NCBI GenBank assembly: GCA_050084985.1
Contig: JBITNC010000001.1
Coordinates: forward strand, 215,388,001-215,452,000
DNA length: 64,000 nt
Direction of reading: 5' to 3'
Source of the DNA: Nageia nagi
Lineage: Eukaryota > Pinophyta
Position 1 is the first letter of the stretch. Every line of letters starts with the position of its first letter. Position numbers and translations under genes: made by a program. Below, piece by piece: positions 1 to 9,941 of the stretch. The notes beneath the pieces are model-generated. The model was not told the DNA's origin. It did no database searches and saw only the letters and a program-made list of their open reading frames with translations.

Positions 1-310
1 ATCAGCACTCTATTATCTCTAAAATGGACCACCCACGATCCTCTTTTTACATCTACATAGGTCACTACATTTTTGGAAGGGTAGTTCATCATCAGTACAT
101 CACCAATATCTTCATATTTCATTGTTAGGTATGCTCTATGAGGTAAGTATACAAATTACAGTCTTGTTTGGTACAATTACATTACTGAATCGATTATCTT
201 ATTTATTGCTATTGAGAATAAATTGCTATCTGTAGCTCAAATACAGATATATTGAGTTTGTAGATATTTACCTATTTATTTATTTGCATGCTCAATTTTA
301 TTTGTAAACA
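1..310 (+). repeat. Element A 5' LTR (3' part only)
   Basis: This aligns without gaps to 6388-6697. It ends in TTTGTAAACA at 310, just before the primer-site-like sequence. The first ~540 bp of this LTR lie outside the window, judging from the full 3' copy. Confidence 0.9.
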
Positions 311-330
311 TTTGGTGAACCTGATGTGAA
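311..330 (+). other. Element A primer-binding-site-like sequence
   Basis: TTTGGTGAACCTGATGTGAA follows the LTR end directly, where a tRNA primer site is expected, and it contains the TGG that pairs with tRNA CCA. Element E has TTTTGGTGAATTTGATATTC at the same place, which supports a shared primer. I could not assign the tRNA. Confidence 0.55.
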
Positions 331-387
331 CTGCACATCATTGTACTAAAAACCCTAAGGGTTTTAGTTAGGACTAATATCTATCTT

Positions 388-1605
388 GTGAGTGTTTTAG
401 TTATGGATCATCTTAAATTATTCTTGTGTAGTCTTTCAAAAAGAGATTTGGATGAATTATTAGGGGAAATCAGACATGATGATCCAGAGGGATTTGAAAG
501 AATGCAAAATAGTGCTGAGGGTGACAATAGTAATTTTCAAGCTACTATAGAGGGTATGCAATGGCAAATAGATAGATTGGCAAGGGGATCAGCTCCACCT
601 AATGATTCTTTTGAATTTGGTAGTCTCTTATACGATGAGATTCATAGGCACATGCCACCATCTGACTATAAAGAGCCAAAATTTTGTAAGTTCAATGGTG
701 AAGGAGATCTGAGAAGACATATACAAGGGTTCAAGGATGAGTGTGAACTCAAAATTGGTACAGATCAAAGATTGCAAGCTAAATTCTTTCCCCATAGCTT
801 AGAGGGAGAGGCTCAAGAATGGTTTTATGCCTTACCTGAAGGGTCCATCACATCATTTGGAGAATTTAGTAGTTTGTTTCTTGAGCAATATAAGCATAAC
901 ATCAAGCAGGAGGTTATGTTATCATATTTATGCACTATAAAGCAAGGTAGTGATGAGCAACTAGACAAATTTATTGTGAGGTTTAAGAAGACATGGCAGC
1001 AAGTGAAGACTAGATTAACAAAAAAAGAGGTAAATAATATTTTTAAAGAAGCTATTATATTACCCTTTCAATCACATGTTATCGATTATACACATCTTGC
1101 ATTTTCGGATATGACATATAAATTGTTAGAGAAAGAGAAAGTCCTTGTGAAGTATGGTAGTAGTGATAAGACTAAAGCAAAGGATAAGAGATCGCAATCA
1201 CCAAAGAAGGAGAAAAGTATCCATGTGGCTAAGAAGACAAGTGAGATGAAAGAGAGGAAATTTGTGAGATTTCCCATACCTCTAAGATATATCCTAAAAG
1301 ACCTTGTGGCGAAAGGGTTGTTACAACCCTTACCTAAGCAGGAAGAAGATCCTATAGTAGAAAGACCCACTTGGTATAAGGAAGATAGGTATTGTGAGTA
1401 TCATCAGACTAAGGGCCATGCTACTAACGGGTGTGGAAGCCTTAGGGATAGAGTACAAAAGCTCATAGAAGATGGATTCTATGTGTGTCTAGTGAAGATC
1501 AAAGATGCAAAGGAAGAGCAACATGTCAATATGATTTTCCTTGAAGATGTTTGCAAGGCTAACACTGATGGGAGCTCTTGGCTCTTTGGGGGTATCATTT
1601 GGTAG
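388..1605 (+). CDS. gag: Retrotransposon gag protein (element A)
   Basis: This open reading frame of 405 codons encodes a capsid-type gag protein, which would form the cytoplasmic particle that packages element RNA. Residues ~95-225 form the retrotransposon gag domain: FCKFNGEGDL, then FFPHSLEGEAQEWFYALP, then a serine/threonine stretch leading to FSSLFLEQY. A Lys-rich linker lies at ~255-300. Near residue 335 the pattern YCEYHQTKGHATNGC followed by LRDRVQKLIEDG matches the degenerate CX2H..HX4C motif seen in many plant Ty3 gag proteins. The frame stops at TAG and is followed by a GA microsatellite and no protease or RT. The ATG at 388 is the first in the frame; a later in-frame ATG at 403 is an alternative start. 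It is unusual here because it is fully open while all other TE genes in the window are broken. Confidence 0.85.
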   Translation: MSVLVMDHLKLFLCSLSKRDLDELLGEIRHDDPEGFERMQNSAEGDNSNFQATIEGMQWQIDRLARGSAPPNDSFEFGSLLYDEIHRHMPPSDYKEPKFCKFNGEGDLRRHIQGFKDECELKIGTDQRLQAKFFPHSLEGEAQEWFYALPEGSITSFGEFSSLFLEQYKHNIKQEVMLSYLCTIKQGSDEQLDKFIVRFKKTWQQVKTRLTKKEVNNIFKEAIILPFQSHVIDYTHLAFSDMTYKLLEKEKVLVKYGSSDKTKAKDKRSQSPKKEKSIHVAKKTSEMKERKFVRFPIPLRYILKDLVAKGLLQPLPKQEEDPIVERPTWYKEDRYCEYHQTKGHATNGCGSLRDRVQKLIEDGFYVCLVKIKDAKEEQHVNMIFLEDVCKANTDGSSWLFGGIIW

Positions 1606-1617
1606 ATCAATATATAT

Positions 1618-1641
1618 AAAAAGAGAGAGAGAGAGAGAGAA
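1618..1641. repeat. GA microsatellite
   Basis: An (AG)n run of about 10 units lies just downstream of the gag stop codon. Confidence 0.8.
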
Positions 1642-1989
1642 GCTAACAGTTAGTTCAGGTCACTAACAGATGTCATGGTGAAGAGATTGGGGGGGACTTC
1701 ATGATGTCATAATAGGAGTACCAACATTGTATTTCATGCTAATAGGACCACAGGTGGTCCTCTTTTAGTGAAAAATAGGAGAAATTCAAAAGATTCCAAT
1801 TCCCCCCATAGCATGAGAACTTAGAATTTTAGGTTGTGTCATTGGCATTCATTTCCAGGAATCACAAAACATCAATTTCATCCATCATAAGCACATGCAC
1901 AAGAGCAAACAGGTACCAAAATTTGTGTTTCATACATATATCATGATCAAAATGTTTTTGTTTACAATGCAATTGGATGAGATCACATA
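1642..1989. other. Non-coding interval between gag and the antisense gene
   Basis: No gene is seen here. A near-perfect hairpin GGACCAC-AG-GTGGTCC lies at 1745-1760, related to the GGACCACCCA motif that recurs in the LTR and further downstream in the element. Confidence 0.5.
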
Positions 1990-3717
1990 GAATGACCTAG
2001 AATCTCCTACTAGAGCCCCCTCCCCCTACACTAGAGCTAGTAGCCCTGCTAGATGTGCCACCCCCACATCATGCCTTGTACTTCTCTATGCATGCCTTCT
2101 CCTTGCTAATCTATCCCTCAACCTGGTGAAGCTACTCATAGAAGGCCTTGATCTCCTTGTTGGCTACCTGTAGGTCCTGATAGGTACTAGTATAATCTCC
2201 TCCTTTGAACTATAGATGACCCTGTAGCTCAAAAATCTCTACATCCTTTTGGCTAATTTGACCATGTAGCCTAGCCATCTCGACCTCAAGATCTATGACA
2301 TAGCATAAATGTATCATGTTAGTCCTTTGCATATCATGAAAGTAGAAAATAAAAGCAAAGTAAAAGAGAAAATAAGTTACCATCATCATCCTCATTGTAG
2401 TATTCCTCCTCCCAATCTATATCCATCTCATACTCAGGTTCATACTCATCCTAGTCTAGATCGGTCTCCTCATTATCATCATGACCTACATCTAGAGACA
2501 TGTCATGGGCATATGTCGGGCTACTCTCTCCTCCCCACCCTCCTGCCATGAAGGGAGCATCCCATCTGGTCTCTATGTTCCTTGTGTCTTCATCCTCCCA
2601 TGCATCATCACCCGAGTTAGCATCATGAATACCTATGTGGTGAGGATGGTGTTCCCTCCACCAGTCTAGGTAGTCCTTTGTATGGTTAGGTCCATCTATG
2701 TCATCATCAGCCCCATAGTTAGAGTCCTCACTAAGGGACTCCCAATTTGAGTCCTAGTTAGGTACTGGCTCGTAGTCCTTTGGGAGGTGCTTGCTATAGT
2801 AGTAGCACACCACTATCTTGCAGTCACCTAGTATACCCTACTGGAGGCCAAATTGATGGAGTACCCACTCTAGCTTGTATAGCTCCACTAGTGCCCTACG
2901 TGTCTGTATGTATGTAGGGTGTCTCACCCATGCCATCTCCTGTATGTCCTCCTCCCACTCTAGTACACCTCCCTAATAGGGACACCAGTATATCTGTGCC
3001 TCCTGCAATAAGTCAAACTGTACCCACCATCCCTCTAGGTCCATGCTAGGGAAGTCTGGTCCCTCTATCATCACCCACTATTGCTAGGTGGGTACATCAT
3101 TAGGCTAGTCTAGGGGCAACATCATTGGTCTAGAAATGATGATGTGGTCATATGCCCACACTTGCAGTATCATAGAATGAGCTACCTATCTCCCCCCTCT
3201 CTCCACCTCTGTGAAGCTATGGAGGTCATGATAGAGTTGTGCTAGTATTGTGGGGCACCATGCATACTGCTATCTATGTGTCACCATGTCCTGTATGATA
3301 GGAACCATGCCCATAGGGAAGGTCTCACTACTCTTGTTCAAGTAGATAATAGCATCTAGAAGGTAGGTAATGAGGAGCCTCATCCGTAGGCTGGAGGATA
3401 CTCTGACACATGTCTCACTAGGGACACACCCCTATTCCTATGATTTACTTCATCTGACCCTATCAACCATGTAGCCCATACCTCTACCTATTCCAAGCTA
3501 GGAATAGGAACCATGTTCACTAGCCTCCCCCTGATAGGAAGTCTAGTGATCCTATAGATGTCCTCTAGTGTCACTATGATCTCACTAGTCAGAAGGTGAA
3601 AGGTATTGGAGTTTGGATCCCACCTTTCCATCAGGGCTATCAGCATATTGTGATCATGAAACACATAATCAACAAATGCTAGGTAGCTAAAAGAAATGTC
3701 CTCCAGAATACTTCAAG
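1990..3717 (-). pseudogene. Decayed plant mobile domain (PMD) gene, antisense in element A
   Basis: Read on the minus strand from ~3717 down, the conceptual protein contains FSYLAFVDYVFHDHN, MLIALMERWDPNSNTFHLL, TSEIIVTLEDIYRITRLPI, then in another frame CPTILAQLYHDLHSFTE and LQVWAYDHI, then WCPY..GVLEWEEDIQEM, an acidic Asp/Glu/Tyr-rich region (EYEPEYEMDIDWEEEYY) and a heptad-like stretch LEVEMARLHGQI near 2250. The W-P...TFHL...VTLED...LP signature is that of the plant mobile domain (MAIN/MAIL, transposon-linked PMD) family. At least one frameshift and several stops are present; most stops are TAG at places where Gln or Trp would fit, so it is inactive now. PMD genes are known as extra ORFs of some plant Ty3 elements. 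The exact ends are uncertain. Confidence 0.75.
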
Positions 3718-4726
3718 CCTCATCAGTTTATGGCCACTGTTGGGTAGTGGTAAAAGCGGCACTCTTATCATATGGTCGCATAAGGTACAAATGATTCTAC
3801 AAGAAAAGAGTGATAGAGAGCAAGTTATTATTAGATATGAAACAAAAATAGCAAAAAATAGTACTGGTAAAGAGGACTACCCATGGTCTAAACTAGGTAA
3901 AAAGGACCGCCCACAGTCCAAACTAGGGTATAAAGGACTACCAGCGATCCTATTTTCCTACACAGAGGTCAACAAAGTTTGAGGTATAGGTTCATATGGA
4001 TGAGTATGGTACAGCCATGAAACTAGAAATTTAGAAAATGGAATGAAAAGATAAAAATAATGGGCTAAGATATTCAATAGGTAAACCCTAGGGGCAACTT
4101 GGAAAATCAGCATGCAGGCAGCTAAAATCTGAAGATAAGCAAAAGCATAGCAAGGAAAAGGTAAGAGATGTAATGTACCTAATGACTAATAGGAGAATTA
4201 GCCACTAAGGTAGCATTGTGCCCATCTCAACATGTGATTGGTAGGGCCATAGTGTGCAACATAGCAACATAGGAAATATCACCTAGTGATAGCGACAAAA
4301 TCACTAAATAGACCTCTCTGACTCAGTCTCCCAAGCTCTAGGATACTCTGAGCTATGAAAATGATAGTGTGACCAAATGAGGAAGGGTGGGGCCCCTTTT
4401 ATATAAATGTTAGGGCACACACTTCAAGACAATTTCAATTTGAGCATATGGTGTATGTGGACAAGCAACCAGGTATCAATTTGGAATCCAAGGGTGATTT
4501 GTAGGGGCCTGATCTTCATGATTTTCAATGAATCTTCAAGAAAAGGACCACCCATAATCTTAGATGAAGACTATCAACATTCTAAATCTACCAGAAAGGA
4601 CCACCTACATTCCTTTCTCCAGTAAATTAGCTCATCCAAGTATCACAAATATATCACAGGTGCTTGACCAATGTCATATCCATGATAATATTGCTTTGAA
4701 TCTCATGTTTACAGGGCTATGTTATT
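3718..4726. other. Non-coding 3' interior of element A with GGACCACCCA-like motifs
   Basis: No coding signal was recognised. The motif GGACYRCCCANNRTCY recurs about every 30 bp near 3865-3945 and again near 4545 and 4594, and it is also present in the LTR at ~26 and ~6413. The open frame at 3740-3982 spans this repeat and shows no protein family. Confidence 0.5.
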
Positions 4727-4908
4727 AGCTTATCATGCCTCTTGGTGGAGTTCTAGCTCCCATTATCAGCTTATCATGCCTCTTAGTGGAATTCTAGCTC
4801 CCATTATCAGCTTATCATGCTTCTTAGTGGAGTTTTAGTTCCTATTATCAACTTATCATGCCTCTTGGTGGAGTTTTAGCTCTACTTATCATCTTATCAT
4901 TTATTTTG
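4727..4908. repeat. 41-bp tandem repeat
   Basis: Units begin AGCTTATCATGCCTCTTRGT at 4727, 4768, 4809, 4850 and 4891, exactly 41 bp apart, with few differences between units. The array lies between the antisense gene and the 3' LTR. Confidence 0.85.
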
Positions 4909-5258
4909 CAGAGTTTGGTTCCTATGCAACTATAGCATACCTCTTGGTGCAAAGTCTCAGCTTCCATTATAGTTGTGTGGAACTTAGCTCTCCCCTATTA
5001 GCTTATCATGCCTCTTAGTGGAGTTTTATCTCCACTTATCAGCTTATCATTTATTTTATGGAGTTCAGTTCTTATGTAACTATAGCATACCTCTTGGTGT
5101 GAAGTCTTAGCTTCCATTACAATTGTGTGGAACTTAGCTCTCCCCTATTAGCTTATCATTTGTTTTGTGGAGTTTGATTCGTATGCAGCTACAGCATGCC
5201 TCTTGGTGCAAAGTCTCAACTTCCATTGTAGTTGTGTGAAGCTTAGCTCTCCCCTATG
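4909..5258. repeat. Composite repeats related to the 41-bp unit
   Basis: A longer unit with GGAGTTYRGTTCYTATG, then CTATAGCATACCTCTTGGTG, then GTGTGGAACTTAGCTCTCCC appears three times, starting near 4914, 5059 and 5167. The CCTCTTGGTG core links it to the adjacent 41-bp repeat. Confidence 0.7.
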
Positions 5259-5490
5259 TGTGGTCATGTGTGTTGTCATGGTTATCATGTCTTGTCTTGT
5301 GATGTGGTCATGTGTGTTGTCATGGTTATCATGTCTTGTCTTGTGATGTGGTCATGTGTGTTGTCATGGTTATCATGTCTTATCTTGTGATGTGGTCATG
5401 TGTGTTGTCATGGTTATCATGTCTTGTCTTGTGATGTGGTCATGTGTTTTGTCATGGTTATCATGTCTCATCTTGTGATGTGGTCTTATC
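5259..5490. repeat. 44-bp tandem repeat
   Basis: Units starting TGTGGTCATGTGTGTTGTCA occur at 5259, 5303, 5347, 5391 and 5435, with a partial unit at 5479. The period is exactly 44 bp and the units are nearly identical, so this is a recent expansion compared with the rest of the window. Confidence 0.9.
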
Positions 5491-5830
5491 AAGTTGTCAT
5501 TAGGTCATCATGTGTGGATAGGTCATCTGTCAGGTCATCATCATGCGGGTTGTCAAGTTTGTTGTCATGAGTCATTAGCATTGTAGCAAGATTATTAGAT
5601 TATTAGATATATCATGTTATCACCTTCTATGGCAAAATGCAAGGGGCAAGCATGCCCAAGGTAATATCAAAAGGGAGTTTTCTCAACCCATATCTAGTAC
5701 TAACAAACTTTGTCATGATTTTAGAATGGTTAGCGTTTATCATTACTTGTCAAATTATTTACTATGATATTGTGTTTTTAATTTGAATGCAAAATCTTGA
5801 TTCACCTCATGTTTCTTTCAATTTCACATC
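5491..5830. other. Interval between the 44-bp repeats and the polypurine tract
   Basis: AT-rich DNA with a few degenerate GTCATCATG words near the repeats. No gene is seen. Confidence 0.4.
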
Positions 5831-5844
5831 CAAAGTGGGGCATT
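5831..5844 (+). other. Element A polypurine tract
   Basis: CAAAGTGGGGCATT directly precedes the TGTTAACACA start of the 3' LTR, the expected place for plus-strand priming. Confidence 0.6.
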
Positions 5845-6697
5845 TGTTAACACATAAAAATGTATTTATGTTTTTAAATCAATAAATTAATGAAAACATG
5901 CTTGGTCTAAATATATGTCTTGAATGTCTTAAAGTGATAATATCAATGTTTGTCTTAAATGGGAATCTTATAATGATTATCTTGAATATTACATGGATTA
6001 TCTTGAATATTGTATAAATTACCTTGTTTATTGGTGTGTTTATCTTGAACGTTGTGAATTAGCCTTGTTTATGTAGATGTATGCCGACCCATGGGTTGTA
6101 TTATCTATTATCTATATAAATAAGGGATCTAATAGTAAGTCCACATAACAAGGATACACACAATCCCACATATGGTCTTGTAGTGGCAACCCTTTAAGGT
6201 ATCTCTTGTTATTGCCTACAAGGCTATGGTTTGTGTACTTCCTTTTGTGAGCTATCCTAACATCTACAATCTATTTTGATATCATACTGCTATCTGAGAC
6301 ATCCGTATTGAAGTTCTGGACTTGATCGAGAGGTCAAGAATCATTAAATGAAGGCCATCAGTGCTCCTTTATGAACCAAAGAACACCACTAGTGCTCTAT
6401 TATCTCTAAAATGGACCACCCACGGTCCTCTTTTTGCATCTACATAGGTCACTACATTTTTGGAAGGGTAGTTCATCATCAGTACATCACCAATATCTTC
6501 ATCTTTTGTTGTTAGGTATGCTCCATGAGGTAAGTATACAAATTACAGTCTTGTTCAGTACAATTACATTGCTAAATTGGTTATCTTATTTATTGCTATT
6601 GAGAATAAATTGCTATCTGTAGTTCAAATATAGATATATTAAGTTTGTAGATATTTACCTATTTATTTATTTGCATGCTCAATTTTATTTGTAAACA
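5845..6697 (+). repeat. Element A 3' LTR (853 bp)
   Basis: It runs from TGTTAACACA to TTTGTAAACA, with TGTT...AACA inverted ends. The last 310 bp match the 5' LTR at the window start. TATATAAATAAGG at ~6112-6124 is a possible TATA box in the U3 region. A short tail follows into the satellite array. Confidence 0.85.
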
Positions 6698-8275
6698 TAT
6701 AGCTACATGTAGAATATATATATTCTAATTCCTTCCCATGCATAGTGGTGGGAAGCACATGGAGAAACCCTACTGCATGATGTATCATGATCTAGGATCT
6801 ACCAACAACATAGCATAATTGCTTGATATTCATATTACTATGCAAGTACATGGAAAATGAATATGGATGCCTAATGTAATGGTAGTTCAAAAATATTCCT
6901 AATATCAATCATAGATCACATGACCCCCTATCTATATTGTAATCCCTTTAATTCCTTACCTACTGACCCATTCTCTACCATTTCAATCTATTCCATTTAC
7001 CTTGCCCCATTTTCTCTATGATTGGGCTAAGGATTGAAGTAAACCCAATGTTATAGTTACATGTAGAACATATTCTATAAGTCCTTCCCATGCATGTTGG
7101 TTGGAAGTGAGTGGAGAAACCTTATCGCATGGTACATCATGATTTAGGATCTATGAGCTATGTACCATAGTTACCTATCATTCATGTTTCAATGTGAGTC
7201 CATGAAGAGGAATATGGATGCATAATGTAGTGATGGTTTGGAAACATACTTGATGTTGATCATATACCACATGGATCCTACTCCCTCTTGCACTTCCCTT
7301 AATCCCTTTCCTATCCATACTCTCTTTATCTCATTATTCCATCCTAAATTCCTTGCCCTAGTTTCCTTTATGATTTAGCTAAGGCATGAAGTACATCCAA
7401 TGATATGAATACATACAAAATGTCTCCTATAATTCCTTTCTATGTGTAAATATGGGAAGTGTATGGATAAAACCTATTGAATGGTGTATCATGATCTAAG
7501 GTCTACCAATAATGTACCACAGTTTCTTGATGTTCATGTTTTTATGGGAGTCTATGAAGAAGACTATGGATGCATAATGTAGCAATGGTTTGGAAACATG
7601 ATTATGCTAATAATAGAGCACATGAACCACTTTTCATCTTACACTCCCCTTGATCCCTTGCCTAGTCATGCTCTCTCCATCATGCTAGTCCATCCCACAT
7701 CCATTACCTTGATTTCCTCTTTGGTTTAGCTAAGGTGTTAAGTATGTCTAATACTACAACTACATATAAAATGTATCCTATAATTGCTTCCCAAGCATGG
7801 TGGTAGGAAGTGTGTAGAGAAACCCTTTTAGATGGTTTACCATGATCTAGGGTCTCCTAATAATGTACATTGGTTGCTTGAAATTCATGTTACTATACAA
7901 GTCTATGAAGAGGACTATAGATTCCCTATGTAGCTAAGGTTTGGAAATATTTTCAATGTTGATCATAGGTTGCATGGCACCTTCTTCATCTTGTACTCAC
8001 CTTGATTTCTTTCTTGCTCTCCCTCTCTTCATCATTCTTATCCTTTCCACATCATTTCCATAGGTTACTCTATGATTTAGATAAGGTGTGAAGTACATCT
8101 AATGCTACGACTACATGTAGAATGTCTCTCGTATGTCCTTATTATGTGTAATGGTGGGAAGTATGTGGAAACCATAACATATGGTGTATCATGATTTAGG
8201 GTCTACCAGTAATGAGCTATGGTTTCTTGATGTTTATGTTACTATGCAATTCCATGGAGAGGACTATGGATACCC
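6698..8275. repeat. ~350-bp satellite array, left block
   Basis: The landmark AAKTCCTTCCCATGNRTRGTG recurs near 6729, 7079, 7430, 7783 and 8133, about 350 bp apart. Each unit then has GTATCATGATCTAGGGTCTACC, GGACTATGGATGCCCAATGTAG and AGCTAAGGTGTGAAGTACAT in the same order. Units differ by an estimated 15-25%, so the array is old. No coding capacity is expected. Confidence 0.85.
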
Positions 8276-8429
8276 TATTAACACACTCATAAAATTTAAT
8301 AATTTTTGAAAAATTTTATTTCAAAATTACATTAGAAAAATTAACAAAAATGACTTAATAATTTTGTAATTTAACCTATAGAAAAAATTAGGTATCATTA
8401 TGTGATCCATCATGTCCTCAACAAGCCTT

Positions 8430-9090
8430 AAATTTCTCAAAATTGACCAAAATTAGCTTACTATATAACTACTTTTTCCATCACATAAGCCTTAGTTTGA
8501 TTGTATAAAGCCTATTTCCACCACATAAGGTCAAAAAGAGTGAATTTAAGGTCTATCACATAACATCCCTTTTCACTACATAAGCAAGGAATCCATTGTA
8601 TAAGAATTTACTCTATTGCATTAGCTCACTTTATGTCACATAAGGTGTATAAGAGATTACTTCATGGCTATCATATAACACTTAAATCTACCACACAAGG
8701 ACCCTACCTAACATGTAAGGTTTATAAAGGATTGTTAGGGTTTTTTGCATAGCATCTTGCTTCATTGCATAAGAAGTATAATGACTACATAACCCAACAT
8801 TTGATCACATAAGGCAATTATCAATTGCATAAGGTTAAATTCCATTGTACTAAGGCTTTTTTTCCCAAAAAGGTGTTAATTATTATTTAATAATATTTTA
8901 TGAATGTAATTAAGGTTTTATCTCTCCCATATAACCTTGAATTACATTACATAAGACATTAATGAGCCACATTAGGGTTATTACTATTGCATAAAAGCCT
9001 TTTGAGTGCATAAAATTTTATTTTACTATGCAACTCAATTTTCTACCACATAAGCCCTAAGTCTACTATGCAACCACCAATTTGACTACA
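8430..9090. repeat. Dense ACATAAG-type short motif cluster in element B
   Basis: The word ACATAAG or a one-base variant (GCATAAG, GTATAAG, ACACAAGG) occurs more than 20 times in ~650 bp, mostly 20-40 bp apart and without a fixed period, commonly in the context ATYRCATAAGG. No frame is open through it. Confidence 0.6.
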
Positions 9091-9941
9091 TAGCAAGCTC
9101 TTTGGATGGACAACTAGTTTTCTTACCACAAAAATGGAGAAAGTGACCATTATAGATTTAAAGGTGGAGAATTCAATTCAAAATTTGAATAATTAATGGA
9201 TTATAATAGGAATTTGATTGAATGAGGGTATTAGAGTGAATTATAGGTAGAATTTAACAATAGCGATAACCATGATTCTAGGGATTTTAGGCATTTAAAG
9301 GGACATGTCCATCAAATCATTTATATCATTTAGGAATGAATGCTTACCAATATCAAGGGGAAAGATAAGGAATCCTATTACATTCAAAATAGACCAAGGG
9401 AGCCAACTCACAAAGAGAAGTTTTTGTACTACAATGTCAAAAATTGATATGAGGGAATGAGGGACCTATTTGAGTATGAAAAGAGGCATTTGAAAAGGTT
9501 GTTCACCTAGTAAAAGGATCATGCAAAGGATAGGAAGATACTATGCAATAGATGGAAAACCAATTTGGAAAAATTGGTATGCCTTAGGGTATTCTTCTCA
9601 TCTAAATTCATGGATTAAATGATTATAAGATACAATTTGGTGAAGAAAATTTTTGAATCTAATAATGGAAATACTACTTTCACCCTCAATCTTGATCAAT
9701 TTTGGATGACATTCCATCTAGAGACAAAAGCTACACCCCTAGATCTATCTATAGGTCATAGGATTGGATTTAAGTATATTTTTGACTATAAGTAAGCTAA
9801 TTTTTTTAGGATGATGAAATTTTCTTTAGTAAATAATCCTTTCCTTTGAACATGATGTAATTTAAGAGTTGGGAATAGTATTATATTATGAACATTAGCT
9901 ATCTATTAGGCAAAAAATCTCATATATTGATCTAGAAGGAT

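Larger units (their letters stand above)
1..6697 (+). mobile_element. Element A: pol-less Ty3/gypsy-type LTR retrotransposon with gag and antisense PMD gene
   Basis: Positions 1-310 and 6388-6697 are the same sequence at a constant offset of 6387, with roughly 6% differences by eye, so they are the two LTRs of one element; the window begins inside the 5' LTR. The order is LTR, primer-binding-like site, gag ORF, a decayed minus-strand gene with plant-mobile-domain similarity, tandem repeats, a purine-rich tract and the 3' LTR. No protease, RT, RNase H or integrase motif was seen between gag and the 3' LTR, so it is probably non-autonomous. The sequence right of the 3' LTR (tatagctacatg) matches the consensus of the 350-bp satellite, so the element is inserted in that array; TATAG may be one copy of the target duplication, the other lying outside the window. 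Confidence 0.85.
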
